From Rhodococcus_F sp040656415 (GTDB taxonomy: Bacteria > Actinomycetota > Actinomycetes > Mycobacteriales > Mycobacteriaceae), in NCBI RefSeq assembly GCF_040656415.1, contig NZ_JBFAMC010000003.1, positions 62,001-126,000 of the forward strand: DNA of 64,000 nt, given 5' to 3'. Made by a program: the position numbers and the translations under genes. Shown in pieces: positions 43,739 to 52,515 of the stretch; the first letter of the stretch is position 1; the number at the start of each line of letters is the position of its first letter. The notes under the pieces were generated by a model. The model saw only the letters and a program-made list of their open reading frames with translations. It searched no databases and was not told the origin of the DNA.

Positions 43739-45901
43739 GTGACAATCGCCACCACCGAGGAGCAAAGGGCTGCAGCGGGCGCGATCCGCGCCTGGGCGCG
43801 GGCCACGAACCCACTGGCCACGGTACGCCTGGGGCCAGCAGATTCGTGGCGTACGACCTGGTCGTCCTTCGCTCCGCTCGGAACCTTTTCGGTTGCTGTG
43901 CCCGACGAGGTCGGCGGGTCGGGGGCCGAAATCGTCGACCTTGCCGCCATGCTCGAGCAGGCCGCGACCGAACTCGTGCCCGGTCCCGTGCTGTCCACCG
44001 CGCTCGCCGCTCTCGTGGTCGGGCGCAGTACGGGCGCCGCATCGAAACGGTGGTCTGCGGACCTTGCAGAGGGCGCGATGCCGTGCGCCGTGGTCCTCGG
44101 CAAGTCTCCGGCTACTGCGACGCGGAGTACGGACGGAGCGCTGACGGTCACCGGCGACGCAGGTTTCGCGATCGGTGGAGACGCAGGAGTGTCAGTGCTG
44201 CTACCGGCGGCAGTGGGCGACGAACTCGTGTGGTGCCTCGTCGACGGTGAGTCCGCCGGCCTGCAGGTCACGATCGCCGACCCGATCGACTGGAGTCGCC
44301 CGCTCGCGCGCGTTCGTTGCGAGGGTGTGACGGTCGCTCCCGATCGGGTGATTACGGGCTTGCGCGACGGGCTGGTCTCCGACCTCGCTACGACTTTGGC
44401 CGCGGCGGAAGCATCCGGCATCGCGAGCTGGTGTCTGCGAACGGCAGTGGAGTACGCCAAGATTCGGGAACAGTTCGGTAAGCCGATCGGATCGTTCCAG
44501 GCGATCAAGCATCTCTGCGCGCAGATGCTGTGCCGCGTGGAGCAGGCCGGCGCTGCGGCGTGGGACGCCGCAGTTGCAGCGGAAGATGCGTGGGATTCCG
44601 AGGGAGACGAATTAGCCATCGCTGGTGCGGTTGCCGCATCGGTAACGCTCGACGCCGCTGTCGACACGGCAAAGGATTGCATTCAGGTTCTCGGAGGGAT
44701 CGGCTTCACCTGGGAGCACGACGCCCACTTCTACTTGCGGCGGGCGGTGTCGCTGCGGCAACAGCTCGGGGGCTCCACCCGATGGCGGGCGCGAGTGGCC
44801 GAACTGACTCGCGGGGGAGTGCGCAGGCACTTGTCGATCGACCTCAGCGACCTGGTCGACGAGCGCGCGCGGATCAGGGCCGAAATTGCCGAACTGATGG
44901 AGCGGCCGGAAGCCGAGCGTCGCGTCGCTCTCGCGGAGTCGGGCTATCTCGCCCCGCACTGGCCGAAACCGTACGGACGGGGTGCGCTCGCCGCGGAGCA
45001 GATCTTGATCGAGGAGGAGCTGGCGGCCGTAGGAGTCGGCCGCCCCGATCTGGTGATCGGCTGGTGGGCTGTTCCCACCATTATCGAGCACGGTAGCCCC
45101 GAGCAGATCGAGCGGTTCGCAATGCCGACGTTGCGTGGCGAGATCGTCTGGTGCCAGTTGTTCAGTGAACCCGGGGCGGGTTCCGATCTCGCAGCGCTGC
45201 GGACGGCCGCGGAGAAGGTCGAGGGTGGGTGGAAGCTGAACGGTCAGAAGGTGTGGACCTCGCTGGCGAAGGAAGCGGATTGGGCTATCTGCCTCGCCCG
45301 AACCGATCGCGACGCACCCAAGCACAAAGGCATCACCTATTTCCTCGTGGACATGACCAGCCCGGGAATCACGGTCTCGCCGCTCCGCGAGATCACGGGT
45401 GACGCTCTGTTCAACGAGGTGTATCTCGAGGATGTGTTCGTTCCCGACGAATTGGTGGTCGGCAATCTCGGTGACGGCTGGAAACTGGCCCGCACCACGC
45501 TGGCCAACGAGCGCGTCGAGATGGGCGGGGGATCGTCGCTCGGTGAGGACGTGGAGGAACTGCTTCGACTCGCGGGTGACTCCGACCCGGTAGTCGACGA
45601 CCGATTGGGTCAGCTGATCAGTGATGCCCTCGTCGGATCACAACTCGAACTGCGTACAACGCTTCGGCAACTCGAAGGCCAGGATCCAGGACCCGAATCG
45701 AGTGTGCGCAAGCTTGTCGGCGTTCGCCAGCGTCAGGCGGTCGCCGAGTTCGCCCTGGAACTCGGTGGCGTCCAGGGCTGGGTGGAGGGTCCGCTGGCGA
45801 GGGAATTTCTCAATACTCGCTGCCTGTCGATCGCGGGTGGAACTACGCAGATCCTGTTGACGGTCGCGGCCGAGCGCATCCTCGGCCTGCCACGCGGTTG
45901 A
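43739..45901 (+). CDS. fadE34: FadE34 (ChsE3), steroid acyl-CoA dehydrogenase
   Basis: 720 residues made of two acyl-CoA dehydrogenase modules in tandem (about 1-360 and 365-720), as in Rv3573c. The first half ends with IQVLGGIGFTWEHDAHFYLRR. The second has the FAD/substrate motifs QLFSEPGAGSDLA and LNGQKVWTS, and near the end IAGGTTQILLTVAAERILG. FadE34 dehydrogenates the C24 steroid-CoA formed from cholesterol. GTG start with ggag upstream; a KstR box precedes it. Confidence 0.92.
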   Translation: MTIATTEEQRAAAGAIRAWARATNPLATVRLGPADSWRTTWSSFAPLGTFSVAVPDEVGGSGAEIVDLAAMLEQAATELVPGPVLSTALAALVVGRSTGAASKRWSADLAEGAMPCAVVLGKSPATATRSTDGALTVTGDAGFAIGGDAGVSVLLPAAVGDELVWCLVDGESAGLQVTIADPIDWSRPLARVRCEGVTVAPDRVITGLRDGLVSDLATTLAAAEASGIASWCLRTAVEYAKIREQFGKPIGSFQAIKHLCAQMLCRVEQAGAAAWDAAVAAEDAWDSEGDELAIAGAVAASVTLDAAVDTAKDCIQVLGGIGFTWEHDAHFYLRRAVSLRQQLGGSTRWRARVAELTRGGVRRHLSIDLSDLVDERARIRAEIAELMERPEAERRVALAESGYLAPHWPKPYGRGALAAEQILIEEELAAVGVGRPDLVIGWWAVPTIIEHGSPEQIERFAMPTLRGEIVWCQLFSEPGAGSDLAALRTAAEKVEGGWKLNGQKVWTSLAKEADWAICLARTDRDAPKHKGITYFLVDMTSPGITVSPLREITGDALFNEVYLEDVFVPDELVVGNLGDGWKLARTTLANERVEMGGGSSLGEDVEELLRLAGDSDPVVDDRLGQLISDALVGSQLELRTTLRQLEGQDPGPESSVRKLVGVRQRQAVAEFALELGGVQGWVEGPLAREFLNTRCLSIAGGTTQILLTVAAERILGLPRG

Positions 45902-45947
45902 GACGGACGAGATGGGGCTTTTGCGCGTCCGCCGATGGTGATACAAC

Positions 45948-45961
45948 TAGAACACGTTCTA
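45948..45961. promoter_or_regulatory. KstR operator before fadE28
   Basis: A second exact TAGAACACGTTCTA, 22 bases before the fadE28 start. It shows that the five downstream genes have their own KstR-controlled promoter. Confidence 0.92.
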
Positions 45962-45982
45962 AATCGAAAGTGGGTTTTCGGC

Positions 45983-47023
45983 GTGGACTTCGCTCGAGAT
46001 GAAACTCAAGAGGCCGTGGTGGAGGTCGCGGCCGGACTGCTGGCCCGCGACCTGGACGGCGACGCCCTCTGGGCGGCGTTCGCCGAAGCCGATCTGCTCA
46101 CGCTCGCCTTGCCGGAACGACTCGGCGGCGAGGGTCTGACGGTCACGGACGTGGGCGCGCTCCTGACCGAGGTGGGACGCAAGTCCGCACCGATCCCGGC
46201 GCTCGCGACCCTCGGGTTCGGAGTTCTGCCCATCGTGGCGCTGGGTGACGCCTCGGTGCAGGATTCACTGCTCGCCGGGATGGCCGACGGACGTGTGTTC
46301 ACCGCCGCGCTCGCCGAGCCCGGCGCCCAGTTCCCTGCCCGGCCGTCTGTGACCGCGGTCGCTGATGGAGATGCCTATCGGGTCACCGGGCGAGTGCTGG
46401 CGGTTCCGTTCGCCGAGAAGGCCTACCGGATCCTGGTTCCGACCGATGCAGGCGTTGTGCTGGTCGAGGCAGCCGCAGATGGGGTCACGCTCACCCCCAC
46501 GCCGTCGGCATCGGGCAGTCCGGAGTTCGCGATCTCCTTCGACGGCGCTCGCGGCGAACTGCTGGCACCCGGCGAGGAGGCCGTTGCGACTCTCCACCGC
46601 ATCGCGCTGGCTTCGATCGGAGCGGTTGCGGACGGGCTACTCGCGGGTGCGACAGCACTGGCCGGTGAACACCTCGCTACGCGGCAACAGTTCGGCAGGC
46701 CGCTCGCTACGTTCCAGGCGGTCTCTCAGCAGATTGCCGACGTCTATGTCACTTCCCGCACGCTCCACGTTTCGGCGCTCGCTGCGGCGTGGCGGGTGTC
46801 CGAAGGACTGGATGCACAGGACGACCTGGATGTCATGGCGTACTGGATCGCCGCGGAGGTACCTGCGGCCATGCAGGTGCTCCACCATCTTCACGGCGGT
46901 ATCGGCGTGGACGTCACCTATCCGCTGCATCGGTACTACTCGACCGCCAAAGACCTGGCCCGCCTGGTGGGCGGCGCCTCGTACCGACTCGACCTCGTGG
47001 GGGCCCGGTGTTCATCGATCTGA
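45983..47023 (+). CDS. fadE28: FadE28 (ChsE1), steroid acyl-CoA dehydrogenase subunit
   Basis: 346-residue acyl-CoA dehydrogenase, shorter and less conserved than most, as FadE28 is. It contains RQQFGRPLATFQAVSQQIAD and HHLHGGIGVDVTYPLHRYYS, where the family has G-G-x-G-x-x-x-E-Y-P. In Mycobacterium it forms an alpha2beta2 enzyme with FadE29 that dehydrogenates the C22 (3-carbon side chain) steroid-CoA. GTG at 45983 follows the KstR box. It overlaps fadE29 by 16 bases. Confidence 0.9.
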   Translation: MDFARDETQEAVVEVAAGLLARDLDGDALWAAFAEADLLTLALPERLGGEGLTVTDVGALLTEVGRKSAPIPALATLGFGVLPIVALGDASVQDSLLAGMADGRVFTAALAEPGAQFPARPSVTAVADGDAYRVTGRVLAVPFAEKAYRILVPTDAGVVLVEAAADGVTLTPTPSASGSPEFAISFDGARGELLAPGEEAVATLHRIALASIGAVADGLLAGATALAGEHLATRQQFGRPLATFQAVSQQIADVYVTSRTLHVSALAAAWRVSEGLDAQDDLDVMAYWIAAEVPAAMQVLHHLHGGIGVDVTYPLHRYYSTAKDLARLVGGASYRLDLVGARCSSI

Positions 47024-48159
47024 CAGACGAGCAGCGTGAACTGCAGGCGGAACTCCGACGCTACTTCTCCGGACTGATCAGCCCGGACGAGGCCATACGG
47101 ATGCGTACCGAGCGGCATGGATCCACCTACCGCGAGGTAATCCGCCGGATGGGCAAGGACGGTTGGCTCGGGGTCGGCTGGCCGGTGGAGTTCGGGGGAC
47201 GCGGTTTCGGGGAGATCGAGCAGCAGATCTTCGTCAACGAGGCCACGCGGGCGGACGTCCCGCTTCCCGCGGTGACTCTGCAGACCGTTGGCCCCACACT
47301 GCAGAAGTACGGGACGGAGGAGCAAAAGCGCAAGTTCCTTCCGGCGATCCTGGCCGGTGAGGTGCACTTCGCGATCGGCTACACCGAACCCGAGGCGGGT
47401 ACAGATCTCGCGGCACTGCGGACCACGGCTGTGCGAGTGGGCGATGAGTACATAGTCAACGGCCAGAAGATCTTCACCACCGGCGGCCACGATGCCGACT
47501 ATCTGTGGCTCGCTGTGCGGACAGGCTCGGCGGACTCGCGTCATCGGGGTATCTCGATTCTCATCATGGACACCCGCGACCCTGGCTACAGCTGGACGCC
47601 GATCATCACCTGCGACGGCGCGCACCACGTCAATGCCACCTACTATTCGGACGTCCGTGTTCCCGTCGAAATGCTTGTGGGTGAAGAGAATCAGGGTTGG
47701 AAGTTGATCACCACCCAGCTCAACCACGAGCGCGTCATGCTGGGGCCCGCGGGCCGTGTCGGCGGTCTCTACGATCGAATCCGCAACTGGGCTGCGGCAC
47801 ATGATCTGCTCGACGAGCCGGACGTCCGGCGCGCGCTCGGGGAGATTCATGCGACGTACCGGCTCAACGAACTACTCAACTGGCAGGTCGCGTCGAGCGA
47901 CTCGGACGCCGTCGACGTCGCCGATGCGTCTGCGACGAAAGTATTTGCTACCGAACGTATTCAGCGGATCGGCAGGCTCGTCGAGGAGATCGTCGGGCGG
48001 TACGGTGACCCCTCGGAGCCCGAGACTGCCGACCTGATGACGTGGCTCGATATGCAGGTCAAGCGCAATCTGGTGATCACCTTCGGTGGCGGTGTCAACG
48101 AGGTGATGCGCGAGTTGATCGCGACCGCCGGCCTGAAGCTACCCCGAGTCCCGCGATAG
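47008..48159 (+). CDS. fadE29: FadE29 (ChsE2), steroid acyl-CoA dehydrogenase subunit
   Basis: 383 residues. Features are FIGYTEPEAGTDLA-like sequence (FAIGYTEPEAGTDLAALR), NGQKIFTTGGHDADY, and GWKLITTQLNHERVMLG. The GTG start lies inside the end of fadE28, pointing to coupled translation of the two subunits. Order and lengths agree with Rv3544c-Rv3543c of the igr operon. Confidence 0.92.
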   Translation: MFIDLTDEQRELQAELRRYFSGLISPDEAIRMRTERHGSTYREVIRRMGKDGWLGVGWPVEFGGRGFGEIEQQIFVNEATRADVPLPAVTLQTVGPTLQKYGTEEQKRKFLPAILAGEVHFAIGYTEPEAGTDLAALRTTAVRVGDEYIVNGQKIFTTGGHDADYLWLAVRTGSADSRHRGISILIMDTRDPGYSWTPIITCDGAHHVNATYYSDVRVPVEMLVGEENQGWKLITTQLNHERVMLGPAGRVGGLYDRIRNWAAAHDLLDEPDVRRALGEIHATYRLNELLNWQVASSDSDAVDVADASATKVFATERIQRIGRLVEEIVGRYGDPSEPETADLMTWLDMQVKRNLVITFGGGVNEVMRELIATAGLKLPRVPR

Positions 48160-48173
48160 GAGTGCCGCTTCAC

Positions 48174-49220
48174 ATGACTTCCGAACAAATTCTCGCTGCC
48201 GCAGAGGAGATTCGGGCAGCAGGTCCGAGTTCCCCACGCGCGGGGCGTGACCCGGTCAACCTGCCGATGATCCGCAACTGGGTGGAGGCGATCGGCGACA
48301 AGAACCCGATCTACGTCGACGAAGCTGCCGCACGGGCCGCCGGACACGACGGTATCGTTGCACCGCCGGCGATGGCGCAGGTGTGGACGATGCAGGGCCT
48401 GAATGCCGTTCGGCAGGAAGATGACCCACTCGGACTCATGACGAACATCCTCGATGAGGCCGGGTTCACGTCGGTGGTGGCGACCAACTCCGATCAGATC
48501 TACCACCGCTACCTGAAGGTCGGTGAAGAGGTCACTATCTCAACCACGCTCGGGGAAGTTGTCGGGCCCAAGAAGACGGCACTTGGTGAGGGTTGGTTCT
48601 ACACCACCCACGCTGTGTGGACCGTCGCGGCTGAGGACGGCACCGACGAGGTCGTGGCCGAATCGCTGTTTCGCATCCTGAAGTTTGCGCCCGAACCGAA
48701 ACGCACTGATCCAGGTCCGCATTCCGACGGTCAGACTGTATCGACGTCGCAATCGGCGAACGGTCAGGGCGTGCCGGTCGGTGACCTGGACCCAGCGAAG
48801 ATGATGCGCCCCGGTGCATCACCGGACACACAGTTCTTCTGGGACGGTGTGGCCGCGCACGAGTTGCGGATCCAGAAGCGTGACGACGGATCGCTGCAGC
48901 ACCCGCCGGTGCCCGCGCTGTGGAAGGACAAGTCCGAGACGACGGACTACGTGGTGGCCTCGGGTCGTGGCACCGTCTTCAGTTTCGTGGTCCATCGCGC
49001 ACCGAAGGTCCCCGGACGATCGCTGCCATTCGTGGTGGCCCTCGTCGAACTGGAGGAAGGCGTCCGCATGCTCGGCGAGCTTCGCGGGGTACCGCCAGAG
49101 GAGGTGGAGGTCGGGATGCCGGTCGAGGCGATCTACCTCGACTTCCCAGGAGACGACGACACCGGCGGTGCGCCGTGGACGCTGCATGCGTGGCAGCGCA
49201 GAGCGAAGGAGCAGTCATGA
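48174..49220 (+). CDS. chsH2: ChsH2, MaoC-DUF35 protein of steroid side-chain degradation
   Basis: 348 residues in two parts. An N-terminal MaoC-like hot-dog domain (about 25-175, with GDKNPIYVDEAAARAAGHDG and APPAMAQVW) pairs with ChsH1 to hydrate the steroid enoyl-CoA. The C-terminal DUF35/OB domain (about 215-345) binds Ltp2 in the known complex. The zinc-ribbon cysteines common in DUF35 proteins are absent, as expected here. aggag lies ten bases before ATG 48174. The stop overlaps the chsH1 start (ATGA). Confidence 0.9.
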   Translation: MTSEQILAAAEEIRAAGPSSPRAGRDPVNLPMIRNWVEAIGDKNPIYVDEAAARAAGHDGIVAPPAMAQVWTMQGLNAVRQEDDPLGLMTNILDEAGFTSVVATNSDQIYHRYLKVGEEVTISTTLGEVVGPKKTALGEGWFYTTHAVWTVAAEDGTDEVVAESLFRILKFAPEPKRTDPGPHSDGQTVSTSQSANGQGVPVGDLDPAKMMRPGASPDTQFFWDGVAAHELRIQKRDDGSLQHPPVPALWKDKSETTDYVVASGRGTVFSFVVHRAPKVPGRSLPFVVALVELEEGVRMLGELRGVPPEEVEVGMPVEAIYLDFPGDDDTGGAPWTLHAWQRRAKEQS

Positions 49221-49642
49221 CATCCACCCTCGAGGTTGCAGTGGGAACGACACTCCCGGAGCTGTCGATCAAGGCGGCCCCCACGTTCGTGGTGTCGGCC
49301 GCGATTGCGACCCGCGACTTCCAGGACGTCCACCACGACCGTGACCTCGCGCAGCAGCGTGGGTCGAAGGACATTTTCGCCAACATCCTCACCGATACCG
49401 GACTGGTCCAGCGGTTCGTCACCGAGTGGGCGGGCCCGAGAGCCGTACTCAAGTCGATCGCGCTACGACTGGGGGTGCCCTGGTACGCCTATGACACCTT
49501 GACGTTGAGCGGAACGGTGACATCGGTAGACGACGACGGCGTCATCACCCTCGACATCGTCGGCCGCAACGGTCTCGGCAATCACATCACATCGACGGTG
49601 ACCCTGGTCATGAACGATCAGAGGAACGGAGCGGGCGCATGA
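49217..49642 (+). CDS. chsH1: ChsH1, MaoC-like enoyl-CoA hydratase subunit
   Basis: 141-residue single hot-dog domain. The hydratase motif has aspartate and histidine in RDFQDVHHDRDLA. It ends with GRNGLGNHITSTVTLVM. It overlaps chsH2 and ltp2 by four bases at each end, so the three are tightly coupled. Matches Rv3541c in size and place. Confidence 0.9.
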   Translation: MTSTLEVAVGTTLPELSIKAAPTFVVSAAIATRDFQDVHHDRDLAQQRGSKDIFANILTDTGLVQRFVTEWAGPRAVLKSIALRLGVPWYAYDTLTLSGTVTSVDDDGVITLDIVGRNGLGNHITSTVTLVMNDQRNGAGA

Positions 49643-50808
49643 GCGGGCTATCGGGTAAGGCTGTGATCGCCGGTATCGGCGCCACCGACTTCTCGAAGAA
49701 CTCCGGCCGCAGCGAATTGCGACTCGCGGCAGAGGCTGTCACCGCGGCACTCGAGGACGCCGGCCTGACTCCCGCCGATGTCGACGGGCTGACGTCGTTC
49801 ACAATGGATACCAACACCGAAGCGGCCGTTGCCCGTTCGGTGGGAATCCCGGAACTGACATTCTTCAGCCGGGTCCACTACGGCGGCGGGGCCGCGTGCG
49901 CAACGGTGCAGCAGGCGGCAATGGCCGTTGCGACCGGTGTCGCCGAGGTGGTAGTTGCCTACCGAGCATTCAACGAACGGTCGGGGATGCGTTTCGGGCA
50001 GGTGAACTCCGGTCTGGTGGGACAGGTGAACTCCTCCGGCACGGATAACGCCTTCTCCTACCCGCACGGCCTGTCGACACCGGCGGCGTTCGTTGCAATG
50101 GTTGCTCAGCGGTACATGTACGAATACGGCGCCACGAGTGAGGACTTCGGCCGGGTCGCCGTGACCGACAGGAAGCACGCGGCCAACAACCCCGACGCGT
50201 TCTTCTACGGAAAACCGATCACCCTCGAAGACCATCAGAGCTCGCGCTTCATCGCGGAACCGCTGCATCTGCTCGACTGCTGCCAGGAGTCCGACGGCGG
50301 TGTCGCGATCGTGATCACCTCGCCGGAGCGTGCTCGGGATCTGAAGCACAAGCCGGCCGTGATCGCTGCGGCCGCCCAAGGAAGCGGCAGCGACCAGTAC
50401 ATCATGACCAGCTACTACAGACCTGAACTGGCAGGGTTGCCCGAGATGGAACTCGTGGGTGGGCAGTTGTGGCGGCAGGCGGGCCTCGGACCCGAGGACA
50501 TGGACGTGGCCGTGCTGTACGACCACTTCACGCCATACGTATTGATGCAACTCGAAGAACTCGGCTTCTGTGGTCGCGGTGAAGCCAAGGACTTCATCGG
50601 CGACGGTGCGCTCGAACTCGACGGAGTGCTACCGCTCAACACCCATGGCGGTCAATTGGGTGAGGCCTACATTCACGGCATGAACGGTATCGCCGAGGCT
50701 GTGCGCCAGATTCGTGGGACATCCGTGAACCAGGTCTCTGATGTGCAGAACGTCCTCGTCACCGCCGGGACCGGTGTTCCCACGTCGGGGCTGGTGCTAA
50801 CGGCATAG
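49639..50808 (+). CDS. ltp2: Ltp2, steroid side-chain aldolase
   Basis: 389-residue thiolase-fold lipid-transfer-type protein. With the ChsH2 DUF35 domain it performs the retro-aldol step that removes propionyl-CoA and leaves the C17 ketone. Features are VIAGIGATDFSKNSGRSE, YGGGAACATVQQAAMAV, and PLNTHGGQLGEAYIHGMNGI near the end. Last gene of the igr-like operon. The cyp125 gene found at the head of the mycobacterial operon is not present here. Confidence 0.92.
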   Translation: MSGLSGKAVIAGIGATDFSKNSGRSELRLAAEAVTAALEDAGLTPADVDGLTSFTMDTNTEAAVARSVGIPELTFFSRVHYGGGAACATVQQAAMAVATGVAEVVVAYRAFNERSGMRFGQVNSGLVGQVNSSGTDNAFSYPHGLSTPAAFVAMVAQRYMYEYGATSEDFGRVAVTDRKHAANNPDAFFYGKPITLEDHQSSRFIAEPLHLLDCCQESDGGVAIVITSPERARDLKHKPAVIAAAAQGSGSDQYIMTSYYRPELAGLPEMELVGGQLWRQAGLGPEDMDVAVLYDHFTPYVLMQLEELGFCGRGEAKDFIGDGALELDGVLPLNTHGGQLGEAYIHGMNGIAEAVRQIRGTSVNQVSDVQNVLVTAGTGVPTSGLVLTA

Positions 50809-50840
50809 GAATCGACCGGCGAGGAGGTGTGCGAGTCGAG

Positions 50841-51281
50841 TCATTCCGGTATTCGGTTGAGCGCCAATACTGGAATGGTGCGGATACCGGCGGTCTTCTC
50901 CGCGTACCCGGTGAATCGGGGGTAGCGGCGGGCCTGTTCGTCGTAGATGCGGTCTCGTTCGTCGCCGGTGACCTCGTTGACGGATACGGAATATTTTTCG
51001 GTACCGCGCTCGACCTCTGCCGTGCCGGCGGCGACGAGGTTGTAATACCAGGCGGGATTTGTCGGCGCGCCTGCCTTCGAGGCGAAGACGTAAATTTTGT
51101 CCGGAGTGGACTCGTCCGGCATGTACATCGTGGGGGATACCATGGCGCGTCCCGACTTTCGACCGCGGTGGTGCAGCAGCACCAGCGGCGCCCCTTCGAA
51201 CTCCCCGCCGACGCGGCCCTCGTTGGCACGAAATTCCGCGATTATGTTTGCGTTCCAGTCATCGTGGTTCGGCCTGCTCAA
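50841..51281 (-). CDS. Deazaflavin (F420)-dependent Ddn/DUF385-family protein
   Basis: 146-residue split-barrel protein of the Ddn family. Characteristic stretches are VLLHHRGRKSGRAMVSPTMY, YVFASKAGAPTNPAWYYNLV and the closing RTIPVLALNRI. The family binds F420 and reduces quinones or nitro compounds. The start is TTG (51281), supported by gaggag seven bases upstream. It converges on ltp2. Confidence 0.85.
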   Translation of the reverse strand: MSRPNHDDWNANIIAEFRANEGRVGGEFEGAPLVLLHHRGRKSGRAMVSPTMYMPDESTPDKIYVFASKAGAPTNPAWYYNLVAAGTAEVERGTEKYSVSVNEVTGDERDRIYDEQARRYPRFTGYAEKTAGIRTIPVLALNRIPE

Positions 51282-51554
51282 TTGGTCTCTCCTCGTCTTG
51301 TGTGTGAGTTGCCCGGATTGGACGAGCGCGAGCTAAGTGCGCTGGACATCGATCTCTCGGCAGAGACGATCTGCGAAGGTGGCATGGACTTCAACCTCGC
51401 CGCGTCAGTGTCGGCCAACTCAACGTACAGCATTTCGCCTCGACTATTTCGGTCATTTGCCGTGGTGCTGCGGACGAGGGGAGAAGCGGACGAACACTAC
51501 AGCGCAAGGCGTTCGTCGAATCTCACAATCAATCGGTGAGCAGTTCGGGCAAGA
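51282..51554. other. Intergenic stretch without a supported gene
   Basis: 273 bases between the SRPBCC stop and the Ddn-like start, both on the minus strand. It should contain the promoter of the Ddn-like gene. Open frames on either strand lack ribosome sites and family features. I see no strong hairpin. Confidence 0.5.
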
Positions 51555-52004
51555 TCAGAGCGCGGTGGCGAGGTTGTCGAGAGCCGCCGAGAGCCCTTCC
51601 CGAGTGCCGGTGATCATGTCGTCACCCACAAACGAGCAGATCTGCGAGACCACGGTGACCTCGGTCCCGATGTCATCCGGATCGAGGCTCCAGGTCACCA
51701 ATGAGATGGCCAATGGTTCCGAGTTCAGCGATATCGCCTCGCTGTAGATAATGCGAACGTCCTCCTTGATGTCGAGGTAGCGGACTCGGCCAGTGAGTTC
51801 TGCCTGACCGACAGGCCCGCACCGGAAGTCGTCCACCCCGTCCACGTCGAACGAGGTGCTTTCGTACACCACCTCGTGCCCCTCGGGTGCCGTCCAGGAA
51901 GCACGCCGCTCGACGTCTGCGTAGGCCGCGAAGATCTTGTCGGGCAGCACCGCATAACTGCGGGCGACTACCACTGTGCTGTGACTCAGGGCGGGAGTGC
52001 TCAT
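51555..52004 (-). CDS. SRPBCC (AHSA1-like) protein
   Basis: 149 residues with the START/AHSA1-like pattern: VARSYAVLPDKIFAAYADVE, ASWTAPEGHEVVYESTSFDV and a C-terminal GTREGLSAALDNLATAL. Such proteins bind hydrophobic ligands. Its ATG shares one base with the stop of the ArsR gene (TGATG), the usual ArsR-SRPBCC two-gene unit. Confidence 0.85.
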   Translation of the reverse strand: MSTPALSHSTVVVARSYAVLPDKIFAAYADVERRASWTAPEGHEVVYESTSFDVDGVDDFRCGPVGQAELTGRVRYLDIKEDVRIIYSEAISLNSEPLAISLVTWSLDPDDIGTEVTVVSQICSFVGDDMITGTREGLSAALDNLATAL

Positions 52005-52360
52005 CAGGTTCCTTTCTGGTTGGTCTGATCTGTCGAGTCGGAGGCGGTCGGGGCACCGACCGCCTCGTCGAGCCGGTCCAGACGTGCCTCGTAGCGATTT
52101 CGTCTGCTTGCCGACCACCGCTCCAGGCGCGCAAATCCGTCTTTGCGTAGTTCGTGCACCCTGGTCCGTCCGGCCTTGCGTGATACGACCAGATCGGCCG
52201 ACTCGAGGTGCTGCAAGTGTTGGACCACTGCGGCCAAGGACATATCGAGCGGTCCCGCGAGCGCCGATGTGGTCGCGGGACCGTAGACCAGACGCGTGAC
52301 GATGTCGCGTCGGGCGGGATTCGCCAGCGCTTTGAAGACTGCATCGATGTCATCGGACAC
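52004..52360 (-). CDS. ArsR-family transcriptional regulator
   Basis: 118 residues. The winged helix includes VFKALANPARRDIVTRL and AGPLDMSLAAVVQHLQHLESADLV. No metal-binding cysteine motif is seen, so it is of the non-metal type that pairs with SRPBCC proteins. GTG at 52360 is chosen; a longer in-frame start exists at 52399. An ACTTAAGT palindrome lies 42-49 bases upstream. Confidence 0.85.
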   Translation of the reverse strand: MSDDIDAVFKALANPARRDIVTRLVYGPATTSALAGPLDMSLAAVVQHLQHLESADLVVSRKAGRTRVHELRKDGFARLERWSASRRNRYEARLDRLDEAVGAPTASDSTDQTNQKGT

Positions 52361-52401
52361 GCACAACCGTAGGCATAGGCGTTGCTGACAGTCAAGCAAT
52401 C

Positions 52402-52409
52402 ACTTAAGT
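52402..52409. promoter_or_regulatory. ACTTAAGT palindrome upstream of ArsR gene
   Basis: An AT-rich 8-base palindrome within aatcacttaagtatta, in the 155-base gap before the ArsR gene. Possible operator or promoter element. Confidence 0.35.
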
Positions 52410-52515
52410 ATTACTCCACCGCGTCGTAGGAGAAGTCGCGGTTCAACTACCCGGGCATCTTTGAGGTGATACAGCGAGTGCAGTCAGCCGTCGCTGACAC
52501 GGGTCTCGGTCGGTC

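Noticed and set aside
50829..51539. 236-codon plus-strand frame opposite the Ddn-like gene
   Set aside because: Antisense to a recognised F420-family protein; its tail in the gap has no family features.
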